NCBI GenBank assembly: GCA_017656145.1
Contig: JACDOI010000001.1
Location: forward strand, 60,226 to 124,225
Length of the DNA: 64,000 bases
Direction of reading: 5' to 3'
Source: Bacillota bacterium
GTDB taxonomy: Bacteria; Bacillota; Limnochordia; Limnochordales; ZCTH02-B6
The position numbers and the translations under genes are program-made. Shown one piece after another: positions 21,973 through 30,701 of this stretch (positions within the stretch are counted from its first letter, which is position 1; every line of letters begins with the position of its first letter). The notes beneath the pieces were generated by a model, which saw only the letters and a program-made list of their open reading frames with translations, searched no databases and had not been told where the DNA came from.

Positions 21973-23052
21973 TCACACGTTGAACCGGAAGTGGACGATC
22001 TCGCCGTCCTGAATGAGATAATCCTTTCCCTCGATCCGCAGCAAGCCCTTCTCTTTCAGCGCGGTTAAGCTTCCTTCCCGCACCACATCGTCGAAGCAAG
22101 CCACTTCGGCCCGGATGAAGCCCCGCTCGATATCGGAGTGGATGACGCCGGCCGCTTCCCGCGCGGTGGCGCCCCGCCGAACGGTCCACGCCCGCACCTC
22201 GTCGCTGCCGACGGTGAAAAACGAGATCAGATCCAACGCTTCGTAAGCCGACCGGGCCAGGCGGGCGATGCCCGGCTCGGCCAGGCCGATGTCCTCCAGG
22301 AACTCCGCGCGCTCTTCCGGCGGCAGCTCCTCGATCTCCGCCTCGATGAGCGCCGCCACCTCGACCAAGGGCGCTTCCTGCTCCGAGGCCCAAGCTGAGA
22401 GCTCCTCGCGGCCGGCATACGTTCCGGCCCGCAACTGATCGTCGTCCACGTTGACGGCTATCGCGACGGGCTTGGCCGTCAGGAAGGAGTAGGGCTTGAG
22501 CAACGCCCGCTCACCGGGGGAAAAGTCCATGGACCGGACCGGACGCCCCGCCTCCAGGTGGGGCCGCATCCGTTCAAACAACCGGACTTCCTCATCGTGG
22601 CGGAGGCCCTTCTTGCGGGCTTCGGCCAGCCGCTCCAGCCGGGTTTCCACAAGCGACCAGTCCATCAGCAAAAATTCTTCCCACAAAAGCTGCGCATCCC
22701 GCAGCGGGTCGACGCTTCCGAGCGGGTGGGGCACGTGGGGCGCCTCAAAGGCCCGCACCACTTGCACGATCGCTTCGAGGGGACGCAAGGCTTCGGCCAG
22801 CTCCCGGGCCGCTTGGTTCCCGCCGCCCGGAGCGTGCTTGGCCGGGGTGAGCCCCGGCAGTTCGGTGCACTCCAGCTGCGCGTACACCGTGCGCCGCGGT
22901 TGGAAAATGGCGCTCAGCTGGTCGACCCGGGAGTCGGGCACCGGCGCTGCCCCGATGCGCGCCTTACCCGGACCACCGGCCTGACCTCGGGTCAAAAGGC
23001 GCAATAAGGTCGACTTGCCGGATCCGGGCAAGCCGATGAGACCGATCTTCAT
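21973..23052 (-). CDS. Divergent YchF-like GTPase/ATPase with TGS (DUF933) domain
   Basis: 359 residues with the YchF/OLA1 plan: N-terminal P-loop, a coiled middle, and a C-terminal TGS domain ending in the family-typical EIVHFRFNV. The P-loop reads GLPGSGKST instead of the usual GLPNVGKST. The middle is diverged, with an insert containing PGGGNQAARELAE. It is therefore probably a paralogue of true YchF rather than the housekeeping copy. The start at 23052 is set by GGAGGAG upstream and an ATGA overlap with the monooxygenase gene. The ORF-track start adds 55 residues of out-of-family sequence. Confidence 0.85.
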   Translation of the reverse strand: MKIGLIGLPGSGKSTLLRLLTRGQAGGPGKARIGAAPVPDSRVDQLSAIFQPRRTVYAQLECTELPGLTPAKHAPGGGNQAARELAEALRPLEAIVQVVRAFEAPHVPHPLGSVDPLRDAQLLWEEFLLMDWSLVETRLERLAEARKKGLRHDEEVRLFERMRPHLEAGRPVRSMDFSPGERALLKPYSFLTAKPVAIAVNVDDDQLRAGTYAGREELSAWASEQEAPLVEVAALIEAEIEELPPEERAEFLEDIGLAEPGIARLARSAYEALDLISFFTVGSDEVRAWTVRRGATAREAAGVIHSDIERGFIRAEVACFDDVVREGSLTALKEKGLLRIEGKDYLIQDGEIVHFRFNV

Positions 23053-23381
23053 CGATTCGCCGGCTCCTCCGGGTCGGCCGAATCGAGGAACGCTGTAAAC
23101 GTCTCCAACTTGTTGGGCCCTCGAAACGCCTCCCGCGGCAGCGTGCCCGACCGGGCATGACCTTTCTGAAAGGCGTCGGACCGGGTCCACGCCTCGAACG
23201 CCTCGCGAGACTCCCACATGGTCAACACGACGTACGGGTCTTCGGGCCGGTCGGGCCGCAAGACCAAGTTTCGGATGAATCCCGGCATTTTGTCCACCTC
23301 ACCCGCCCTGCTCCGGAAGCGCTCTTCAAACGCTTGCGCGAACTCGGGCTGGACGGGGATACGGTTCATGACTACATACAC
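23049..23381 (-). CDS. ABM-fold monooxygenase, IsdG/HmoA-like
   Basis: A 110-residue ferredoxin-like ABM protein. The opening VYVVMNRIPVQPEF, then EERFRSRAGEVDKMPGF and VVLTMWESREAFEAW, are typical of small heme-degrading or quinone-type monooxygenases. GTG at 23381 is the better start, because GGAGGTGGGAG precedes it directly and the family begins at this segment. The conserved Asn near the N terminus (VMNRIPV) fits IsdG-type heme oxygenases, but the substrate is uncertain. Its stop overlaps the ychF-like ATG. Confidence 0.8.
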   Translation of the reverse strand: MYVVMNRIPVQPEFAQAFEERFRSRAGEVDKMPGFIRNLVLRPDRPEDPYVVLTMWESREAFEAWTRSDAFQKGHARSGTLPREAFRGPNKLETFTAFLDSADPEEPANR

Positions 23382-23599
23382 AGCTCCCACCTCCAACGGC
23401 ATTGGCCAAGGGATCTTCGGCTCAGGACCCGGCGAGTCCTGTTCGGGTAGGACGCTGGCGACGGAAGTTCCCTTGTTGCCGGGGCTTGAGCCAACCCCGC
23501 TACGCCCCGTTGAGCGACCCGGGCTGCGTATGCCGCCGTCGGAAATGGTGTGCCAGGAAGCGGAACGCCATGCGCCGCCGGGTTTCGACGGGCCGTCCC

Positions 23600-24445
23600 C
23601 TATTGCCGCTCGACGCGGCCGCGGACGATGAGGGCCGCCTCAAACCCGAGCCGGATCTCAGGTCCTGTAGCGGTCATCGACGCCCGGAACGTCACGGCCC
23701 GCCGGGCTTCACCGTCAAGCCAGTGTTGGACACCCACGGCGACAGTAGTTGCAGGAAAGGCGCGCCCGTCAGGCCAAAACACGTGAGCCGCCTCGGCAGT
23801 CAAACTCGATCGGTCGTTTGCGACAAACCCAGCCGATAGGGCCACCCCCGTCCCGAGCCGTTCATTGCGGTCCGCCAGCACAGACAGTTCGGCTGCAAGC
23901 ACCAGCGGGTCGCGCACGCGACTGACCGACAGCCGGGCGTCGATTCGAGGCACCGCACCTCCTACCCAGTCGAGCTCCAAACGAGGATCCCAGCCGCTGC
24001 CAGGAGCGAGGCGCCAGCCGGCTCCCACGCTCCCGGCTGTTCGGGCACTACTCCATTCCCACCGGCCTCCGGGCCCATCGGCAGCCGCGATCCGGTATGA
24101 TGATATCGCTTGGGTCTGTCCCACTCGCACCGATAATCGGCTCGTAAGACCGTAACGAAGCAGAAGTTCGGCTGAAAAGTCATATTGGGAATGAAGGGCC
24201 GGTCCCCGATCGCCAGGAAGCGCTATCGGCCATCCGGCCGGCACGGCGGCCAAGGAAAGCTCCAATGTGTACTGTCCCGGGGCGTCGTTGTGCCGCTGGA
24301 GGGGATCCAGCGGCGGAGGGTGCTGAGCAACAGCATGGCCCCCGGCCACTGTCACGATGATGGCCGCCACGAGCGCGGGAAAAAGAGCGTCTCCGGTCAA
24401 CCCCAGGAGTCCATGAAGCTTCGCGCGGCAACTGGAGCGAATCAC
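23600..24445 (-). CDS. Exported beta-barrel-like protein
   Basis: 281 residues. A hydrophobic leader (LFPALVAAIIVTVAGG) ends at an AVAQ-type cleavage site. The mature part alternates polar and hydrophobic residues in many short strands (for example LLLRYGLTSRLSVRVG, GPEIRLGFEAALIVRG), as in outer-membrane barrel or transporter-like proteins. The GTG start overlaps the TGA of the C39-like peptidase gene (GTGA) behind GGGAGG, so the two are coupled. If it really is a barrel, the cell has an outer membrane. No family can be assigned by eye. Confidence 0.6.
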   Translation of the reverse strand: MIRSSCRAKLHGLLGLTGDALFPALVAAIIVTVAGGHAVAQHPPPLDPLQRHNDAPGQYTLELSLAAVPAGWPIALPGDRGPALHSQYDFSAELLLRYGLTSRLSVRVGQTQAISSYRIAAADGPGGRWEWSSARTAGSVGAGWRLAPGSGWDPRLELDWVGGAVPRIDARLSVSRVRDPLVLAAELSVLADRNERLGTGVALSAGFVANDRSSLTAEAAHVFWPDGRAFPATTVAVGVQHWLDGEARRAVTFRASMTATGPEIRLGFEAALIVRGRVERQ

Positions 24446-25152
24446 GGCCACATCCTCCCGAGGAAGTCCAGCTGGGCCAAGCGGGCGTTGGCCCATGCGA
24501 CGACTTCGGCCTGGCGGGCCCGGGCCGTCGCCTCCTGGTCGCCGGCCGGAAGCGGAACAAGAATTACGCCGTCAAATCCTTTGTCCGCGATCAGCTCGTG
24601 CCAGCGCACGACCCGGCGCCCCCAGGACGGATCGGCCACCACGGCGTAGTCGCCCGTGGATCCGACGATCACGATGTAATGCAGCTCGGGAGCGGTCACG
24701 TGCGCGATAACCGGCAGCCCGCCCCGGAGGAAATACTCCCGCAGCCCGGGGACCGACACCCGGTACCCTCGAACCGGTAACCCGAAAGTCTCCATAGCGC
24801 GCTGAAGGGCGAGGGCTGAGATGCCCTCCTCCGGATCCCGCCCGCTGGCCCGCATGGCCCCCGCGGCCAGCCGGAGCACGTCTGCCTCCGTCACGGGCAT
24901 GGCAAAAAACTGAGACAATAACGTCGCCACCGCGGCCGGCCCGCACGTGTACCAGGCGGTCTGAGCGATCACACCCGTATAGCGCAACGCCCGGTAGTTA
25001 AGCGGCGCTGCCTGTATCGCTCCGCTAGAGAAAAGCAGCAGGATGGGCAATGACCAGCCGACCATCAGGCGCCGACACCACGCACTCCATTGCACACGAT
25101 CCCCAATGAGCTGAACCGTGTCCCGTCCCTGCTGAGCTGTGCTGCTCGTCAT
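24442..25152 (-). CDS. Exported C39-family-like cysteine peptidase
   Basis: About 236 residues. A membrane or signal segment (WSLPILLLFSSGAIQAAP) is followed by the papain-like catalytic start TAWYTCGPAAVATLLSQFF with the nucleophile Cys. Later come LHYIVIVGSTGDYAVVADPSWG with the catalytic His and an Asp, typical of C39 peptidases. Of three consecutive ATGs, the last (25152) is chosen because it lies eight bases after GGAGGG. It is coupled to the beta-barrel-like gene downstream. Such pairs may mature or release an exported protein; the target is unknown. Confidence 0.8.
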   Translation of the reverse strand: MTSSTAQQGRDTVQLIGDRVQWSAWCRRLMVGWSLPILLLFSSGAIQAAPLNYRALRYTGVIAQTAWYTCGPAAVATLLSQFFAMPVTEADVLRLAAGAMRASGRDPEEGISALALQRAMETFGLPVRGYRVSVPGLREYFLRGGLPVIAHVTAPELHYIVIVGSTGDYAVVADPSWGRRVVRWHELIADKGFDGVILVPLPAGDQEATARARQAEVVAWANARLAQLDFLGRMWP

Positions 25153-25405
25153 CATCATCACCCTCCGGTTACACGCGGTCCCTGTGCCTCGGTTATACCG
25201 TTCCGGTGGCCAGAGGGCGAACCGCAAAGCGCGGTATGTTCTCCTCCCAACCTACATGCACTTCGTCCGAACCGAGGTCCAGGCAATACTTCGCCTGCAG
25301 GCCCCACCGGGGCAGGAATTTGGGTACAACAGGGAAAACTCAACACAACGGAATACCGGGTACACCTGCCATCGGTGAAACGTGACGGAGGGACGGGACT
25401 AGCAG

Positions 25406-26080
25406 ATGACACCCACATCCAGTGTGTTCGTGCACTACACCGTATTTCGCCGCAAGGAGAACCGTCTGCCGCTAGGTGAGCGGTTCACGCAGGCCTGCAC
25501 GGAGTGGGAGCAGATCCTGGCCGCTGCCCAACCCGAGGTGCAGGTGAGGGGTATCTACTCCACGGTCGGGTTTCGGGCGGACAGCGATCTGATGTTATGG
25601 ACGATCTCGAAATCGCCAGATGCGCTACAACGACTAACGGTGCGCCTGCGCGCGAGTGAACTGGGGCAGGGCCTAGACATGAGCTGGGCCTTCATGGGGG
25701 TGCACCGGCCGGCCGAGTTTGCCCCGGATCACATCCCAGCTTTCATCAAGGGCACACCGCCAGCGCGCTACATCTCTGTATACCCCTTCGTGCGCAGGGA
25801 GGAGTGGTATTTGTTGCCACCGGCCGAACGCGGCCGGCTGCTGCGGGAGCACGGCGCACTGGGTAAGGACTTCGGCGATGTGCTCACCAACACGACGCAA
25901 GCCTTTGGCCTCGGCGATTTTGAATGGTTGCTCGCGTTCGAATCGGACCGTCTCGAACGCATCGTCGACATGATCCGCCACCTCCGGGCCGCCGAGGCTC
26001 GCCGATACACGAAGGTCGAGATCCCATTCATTACCGGTATCCGCAAGCCTTTAACTGAGGTCGTGGCAGACCTGGCCTAG
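25406..26080 (+). CDS. hemQ: Coproheme decarboxylase / chlorite dismutase family protein (HemQ, ChdC)
   Basis: 224 residues, dimeric alpha-beta barrel fold of the chlorite dismutase family. The core segment ISVYPFVRREEWYLLP carries the conserved Tyr and the heme propionate region. LLREHGALGKDF contains the expected proximal His. A distal glutamine-type residue or arginine that would mark true chlorite dismutase is not evident, so coproheme decarboxylation to heme B is the more likely role. It is the only plus-strand gene here, converging on the PQQ dehydrogenase block. Its ribosome site is weak (GGAGGG thirteen bases before ATG). Confidence 0.85.
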   Translation: MTPTSSVFVHYTVFRRKENRLPLGERFTQACTEWEQILAAAQPEVQVRGIYSTVGFRADSDLMLWTISKSPDALQRLTVRLRASELGQGLDMSWAFMGVHRPAEFAPDHIPAFIKGTPPARYISVYPFVRREEWYLLPPAERGRLLREHGALGKDFGDVLTNTTQAFGLGDFEWLLAFESDRLERIVDMIRHLRAAEARRYTKVEIPFITGIRKPLTEVVADLA

Positions 26081-26102
26081 AACGAACCCGAAGCGCCGAC
26101 CG

Positions 26103-26149
26103 AATGGGCACCGGAGAGCGGAGTTGGTCGCCGCTCCCCGGTGCCCATT
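26103..26149. terminator. Long hairpin between hemQ and the PQQ block
   Basis: AATGGGCACCGG pairs with CCGGTGCCCATT and, after one A/C mismatch, GAGCGG pairs with CCGCTC around a nine-base loop. It lies between converging genes, so it probably stops transcription from both sides. Only a short TTT follows on the plus strand. Confidence 0.7.
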
Positions 26150-26181
26150 TAACTGCTACTTCAAACACGCTTGACCGTTTC

Positions 26182-27249
26182 TCACAACCCGAGCAATGTT
26201 CGGCCCTGCTCCAACTCAGCGAGCAACCCGTCAAACTCCTCAGTGTCCGCCTCTGCTTCCTCAAAGCCCTCAAGTAGGCTCTCCAACGCTTCGCTGATCC
26301 GCCCATGCACATCGGGCACAATCAGCTCAAATAGCCGCCGCAGGTTCTCATGATAGTAAAAATCTGCCAGCATCACCCGCTCCCAGGCAAGGTCGACCTG
26401 ACCGGCCTCATAGGCGGCCTGCGCTTTCCGAACAGCAGACGTGACCACGTCGGCAACCCGGCCAAGTTCACGCTCGGGATAAAGATACGCGTTTGCTACG
26501 ACCTCCAGGGTAGAGACCAGCTGGCGCCCGGGATCCTCACCGGCCTCCGGATCCGCCCCTTCGAGGTCAGGGGGCACAGGGCTGGGGAACAACTCCGCCA
26601 GGCGCTGCAAGGCGTCCTCAATTTCAAAAGCCTGTTCGGTCGATGCCAATGGCCTGAGCTGTTGCCACAGCTCCCGAACACGCTGCAGGGCCGCCCAACC
26701 GTTGGGATACTCCCACAGTTCTTCCTCGACCGCGTCCTCATACGCCTCGGCCACGCCGTCATCGTTCAGCACTAGCTTCGCCACTACGGCCGCCACGAAC
26801 TCGGGCCGCGCCGCCATCTCACCGGGCACCAACGCCGCGTCGGCTCGCCAAGTCAACTCCCGGGCACGGGCAATGGCTTCCTTAAGCGCGTCGCTGTCGT
26901 CAGTTTCGGCCACCTCGATCACTTCCTCGAGGGCTTCTTCCAAAGCATGGGCCAACGGGGCATCGGACGCGGCCAGACTCCCCTTGAAGCGAGGTAAGTC
27001 CTCTTCCACGAGATCCTCCGCTTCCTCCAGCAGCTCTTCCGGAACGTCGTCAAAAGCGGCCAACGCGGCCAGGCGGACGTTCATGATTTCAATGGCATAC
27101 GTGTGCCAAAGCTCGACTGTATGGTCGAAAAAGGGGTTGTGCGCGTATTGGGCATGAGCGACCGTACCGCTCAGCGCGAAAATAGCCAACAATGCTCCGG
27201 TCAGCCACGGGTGCTTGATGATCGTTTTAATCATTGGGAACAACCCCAA
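26182..27249 (-). CDS. Acidic, helical exported protein at the end of the PQQ block
   Basis: About 355 residues. A signal peptide (WLTGALLAIFALSGTVAHAQ) precedes a mature part extremely rich in Glu, Asp, Ala and Leu with predicted long helices, for example ELLEEAEDLVEEDLPRF. There are no cysteines and no EF-hand DxDxDG loop that I can find. TTG at 27249 has GGTGGAGG six bases upstream; ATG at 27234 is the alternative. The gene overlaps the end of the beta-propeller gene. The composition and place in a lanthanide-type dehydrogenase cluster suggest periplasmic metal buffering, which is speculation. Confidence 0.65.
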   Translation of the reverse strand: MGLFPMIKTIIKHPWLTGALLAIFALSGTVAHAQYAHNPFFDHTVELWHTYAIEIMNVRLAALAAFDDVPEELLEEAEDLVEEDLPRFKGSLAASDAPLAHALEEALEEVIEVAETDDSDALKEAIARARELTWRADAALVPGEMAARPEFVAAVVAKLVLNDDGVAEAYEDAVEEELWEYPNGWAALQRVRELWQQLRPLASTEQAFEIEDALQRLAELFPSPVPPDLEGADPEAGEDPGRQLVSTLEVVANAYLYPERELGRVADVVTSAVRKAQAAYEAGQVDLAWERVMLADFYYHENLRRLFELIVPDVHGRISEALESLLEGFEEAEADTEEFDGLLAELEQGRTLLGL

Positions 27250-28258
27250 CCTCCACCGAGTGCGGACCGCGTCCGACGCTAATGTTATTGACTACACACA
27301 GGCAGCTCACGTCGATGACCGAGACGCTGTCCGACAGACCGTTGGCCGTATACACCTTCTTCCCGTCGGGCGACACCGTAATTCCCCACGGGCGCCGCCC
27401 CATCCGCTCCTTGATCACGTGAATGACCTGGTTGGTCTCGGTATCGATGACGTACACCGCGCTCGTTCCACCGCCGGCCACAAAGAGAAGCTTGCCATCA
27501 GGAGTCAACTCCAACTCCACGGGCCGGGAATCAAGGCCGAGCGAAATTGTGTCAATCACCTGGTGACTGGACACATCAACGACGGACACCGTGCCTCCGA
27601 TCTCCGCCGAAACGTAGGCCCGCCGGCCGTCCGGGGAAAAGATTAGGTCACGAGGTCGGTTACCGACGAGGAAGTATCGCACAAGCCGCCGCTCCTGGGC
27701 GTCGATGACAGCGACGGTGTGGCTTGTCTCAGCGGTCACGTATACCCAACGACCGTCAGGGCTCACGCCGACACCTTCGGGTTCGACGCCCACCCGCCAC
27801 TCGCCGATCATTTCCCCGCTCGTCAAGTCATACCCCGTCGCCATGGCAGCATTCTCGTTTGCCGCCCAAACCTGGGTCCCATCAGGGCTGATATCGACCC
27901 GCTCCGGGTTGGTACCGACCCAGTACTCGGCAACGACCGAGTTCGTCGATACGTCGATGGCGATAATGCGATCATCGGGCGTTTCCAAGACCGGGAAGAA
28001 GTCACTCTGGGCGACGTAAATGATCCGACCGTCCGGGCTGACGGCCATGCCGCGCGGGCGTACGTCTCCCGGACGACCGTTGAGGGGAATCGTGTCGATT
28101 ACCTGTTCGGTGGCAGCATCGATGACGGTGACATCGGCACCGTATTCATTCGACACATAGATTCTGTACGATTCCTCAGCGGAAACGGGCAGTGCGCCGA
28201 ACAAGAGGGCCAGCCCGGCAAGGGCAGCCACAAGACCGCGCATCATGGCTCGCGCCAC
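27227..28258 (-). CDS. PQQ-associated YVTN beta-propeller protein (PedA2-like)
   Basis: A signal peptide (GLVAALAGLALLFGALPVSAE) is followed by about seven propeller blades with recurring VSPDGRxxYV and VIDxxTxxVI units. This matches the beta-propeller family that accompanies PQQ alcohol dehydrogenases and PedABC-type ABC transporters. It is an extracytoplasmic protein of unproven role, possibly scaffolding or a transport adaptor. The start is uncertain between GTG 28258 (GGAGAGG ten bases away) and ATG 28246. Its last 23 bases overlap the acidic-protein gene. Confidence 0.85.
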   Translation of the reverse strand: MARAMMRGLVAALAGLALLFGALPVSAEESYRIYVSNEYGADVTVIDAATEQVIDTIPLNGRPGDVRPRGMAVSPDGRIIYVAQSDFFPVLETPDDRIIAIDVSTNSVVAEYWVGTNPERVDISPDGTQVWAANENAAMATGYDLTSGEMIGEWRVGVEPEGVGVSPDGRWVYVTAETSHTVAVIDAQERRLVRYFLVGNRPRDLIFSPDGRRAYVSAEIGGTVSVVDVSSHQVIDTISLGLDSRPVELELTPDGKLLFVAGGGTSAVYVIDTETNQVIHVIKERMGRRPWGITVSPDGKKVYTANGLSDSVSVIDVSCLCVVNNISVGRGPHSVEVGVVPND

Positions 28259-28430
28259 GTCCTCCCATCCTCTCCATCTCGACAGAATATCGAACAGAAA
28301 CGATCGACCATGAGTCCCCGAGTCATGCGGCAGATGTGTATGCACCTGTATTCTCGTGCATCACCTCCCTTACGCCTGTCGCTTCAGACAACGGTACGGG
28401 AAGTCGTTCCGGAGGCCAGCGCGGGTATCC

Positions 28431-29771
28431 TTAGTTCGCCCGCGAAAATCGACAGGCGCTGTCGTTCTGCAAATCGCCCAACTGGTCCAGCCGCTCGACG
28501 GGGTCCGTGCCGGGCATGTAGATGGCGGGCAGCTCACCGACGAGGGATGCCAGCTCCACCTCATCTCTGACTGCATGTCCGAGCTCCCGTTCCTGGTCGA
28601 CGCGCACGAGATACAGCGACTGGCGCAGCTGATGATCCCAAGGGCGAAAGGAGGTCCCGATCCCTTTCCAGACATCGAACACCGCGTGCGGACTTTCCAG
28701 ATACCGGCGCAGAGAGTCGACCGCCGTCGCACCGCCGAACATGGCGCTCTCAAACAAGATCTTGAGGCTCGCGTAGGCGGCCCATGCAGGAGGATCCATC
28801 GGTGCCCGCCACTGCTCGATGAATCTGGCATTAAGCTCGCGCGCCCCGTATCGATCTAAGGTGGTTTCCCACAACGTAGCCCGGTAGCCGGCGTCCACCC
28901 TCTGGGCCCGCTCCTGCAATATTCGAAAAAACAACCGGGTTTGGGTGGCCGGATGGGGAAACCCGGTGACACGGGCGCTGAGTCCGGTCGCGTCGTACTG
29001 CTGCACGAAGGACAGCTGATCCCCGGCGCTGGTCAACAACACGACGACATCCGGGTTAGCGCGCTGGATCGAATCGAACACAGTCCCGTAATCGGCTTGG
29101 TACGGCTCAACGGCCGATCTGCCCACTTCGCGCACCCCGAAATGTCGTTCGGTGATGGCTTTGCGCGCTCGTCGATACAGCATGCGGCCCTCATCGGAAT
29201 CCTCGTGGACGAGGAACCACCGGCGGTGGGCTGCTCTGACCAACCAGCCCGCCAGGGCGTCCAGGTACATCGCCGCGCTGGCCTCCACATGGAACGTGTT
29301 GGGATGACACTCCGCTCCCCGTAACGCGTCGCTGGCAGAACCGATGTTGAAGAATACCACGCCCTGGTCCGCGGCGGCCCGCATGAGCGCCCGAGCTTGT
29401 TCATCGCCAAAGCCGCCGACAATGGCGTACACACCTTCCTCCCTCACCAGCCGGTGTACCGCTTGTCTGGCGGCTGCCGCATCGGGCACAGTGATGGTGA
29501 CCGCACGGAAATCCATCCCGAGCATCTCGGCGTTGAAGCCGATCTCGTCGCTAGCCATCTGGGCGCCCCGCTCGGCGGAGCGGCTGACCGCGTCCGACAA
29601 GACATGCTCAAGCTCCGTGGCACCCGTAGGCTCGGGCAAAACAACGCCCACGCGCATCGGTTCGGTGAAAACACCCTGGCCCACTGCCTTCCGGGCTACT
29701 CCCAATTGGGCCAGCAGCGCCGCTCCGCTCAAGGCGAGGAACCGTCGACGGGTCCAACGCACCTGTTGCAT
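28431..29771 (-). CDS. PedB-type substrate-binding protein of the PQQ alcohol system
   Basis: Periplasmic branched-chain amino acid-type binding protein (type I fold), about 446 residues. It opens with a Tat signal (TRRRFLALSG). The body has the segments RVGVVLPEPTGATE, VYAIVGGFGDEQA and FFNIGSASDALRG, and the C terminus includes DHQLRQSLYLVRV. The same C-terminal phrase occurs in the MoxJ-PedB fusion in this block, so the two are paralogues. The ATG at 29771 follows GAGG and is preferred over the GTG next to the permease stop. It presumably serves the PedC-type ABC transporter encoded just upstream. Confidence 0.85.
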   Translation of the reverse strand: MQQVRWTRRRFLALSGAALLAQLGVARKAVGQGVFTEPMRVGVVLPEPTGATELEHVLSDAVSRSAERGAQMASDEIGFNAEMLGMDFRAVTITVPDAAAARQAVHRLVREEGVYAIVGGFGDEQARALMRAAADQGVVFFNIGSASDALRGAECHPNTFHVEASAAMYLDALAGWLVRAAHRRWFLVHEDSDEGRMLYRRARKAITERHFGVREVGRSAVEPYQADYGTVFDSIQRANPDVVVLLTSAGDQLSFVQQYDATGLSARVTGFPHPATQTRLFFRILQERAQRVDAGYRATLWETTLDRYGARELNARFIEQWRAPMDPPAWAAYASLKILFESAMFGGATAVDSLRRYLESPHAVFDVWKGIGTSFRPWDHQLRQSLYLVRVDQERELGHAVRDEVELASLVGELPAIYMPGTDPVERLDQLGDLQNDSACRFSRAN

Positions 29772-29813
29772 CTCATCCTCACTCCCAGCCCCGATGCAAC
29801 GATCTCTTGTCAC

Positions 29814-30701
29814 CTACTTGATCCGCGTCGCCCCCATGGCACGGGAAGCGGCCACCACTCCGACGACAGGCAGCACCACTGCTATAGCCAAATCGGCCAA
29901 CAGCGGCAACTGCTGAAACCGGAGTAGGACGCAGCGAAGCAGATCCAGTTCGTAGCTTATTGGGTTTAGATACACTAGTGCCTGGATCCAGCCCGGCAGC
30001 TGCACGACCCAGCCTCCACCAACCGCGTGGATTCCGAGCCGTCGCAGCTCGGCCCGCAACGCGTCGGGTATATCCAGGAATCCAACGCCACCGATAATGC
30101 CCTTCAGGGGAAAAATGGAACCGGACAGGAAATACAACGGCTGAATGATGCCGTTGGAAATGCTGCCAAACCCCTCAAACGTCTTCATGCGGGACGCGAT
30201 AATAACCCCCAAAGCGGTGACCAGTAGCCCCATGGAAAACATGACGAGCCACGCCAGCAGTACACTGATCAGGGTCAAGCGGACTCCCACGATGGGAGCG
30301 AACAGCAATGGAATCGTTCCCTGAACGAGGGCCACTGATGCCCCTCCCAGCAGCTTGCCCAAGGCCACTGACAGCATCGGCGCAGGCGATACTAGAACCT
30401 CCCGGAGAACGCCCACTTCACGATCCCACACTAGGGCGATGGCCGACTGCAACGAGGCAAACAGCACGTTGAGCGTAATAACCCCGGGCAGAATGTATTG
30501 GGCATAGGTGTAACCTTCAATCTCGCGCAACGCCGCTCCCAAGCCGAAACCTAAGATGAGCAGCCACAGCACTGTCCTGGACAATGCGCCAAAGGGCTGG
30601 GAACGGTCCCGTACGTACCGGCGCATTTCCCGGCGCCACATGATCGCGATCACCCCGGCGTCCAGTACAGGCTGCCGCTTCGCCGTCTTAAGGCTCGTCA
30701 T
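29814..30701 (-). CDS. ABC-2 type permease, PedC-like (PQQ alcohol system)
   Basis: 295 residues with six predicted membrane helices, including TVLWLLILGFGLGAAL and LAWLVMFSMGLLVTALGVII. The ABC-2 exporter signature region DREVGVLREVLVSPAP is present. It belongs with the preceding ATPase and resembles the permease found beside PQQ alcohol dehydrogenases. The ATG overlaps the ATPase TGA (ATGA). The substrate is unknown; an export role is suggested only by the ABC-2 class. Confidence 0.85.
   Translation of the reverse strand: MTSLKTAKRQPVLDAGVIAIMWRREMRRYVRDRSQPFGALSRTVLWLLILGFGLGAALREIEGYTYAQYILPGVITLNVLFASLQSAIALVWDREVGVLREVLVSPAPMLSVALGKLLGGASVALVQGTIPLLFAPIVGVRLTLISVLLAWLVMFSMGLLVTALGVIIASRMKTFEGFGSISNGIIQPLYFLSGSIFPLKGIIGGVGFLDIPDALRAELRRLGIHAVGGGWVVQLPGWIQALVYLNPISYELDLLRCVLLRFQQLPLLADLAIAVVLPVVGVVAASRAMGATRIK

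Noticed and set aside
26182-27249. EF-hand or lanmodulin-like loops in the acidic protein
   Set aside because: Searched for DxDxDG-type loops and found none; any metal role rests only on composition and location.
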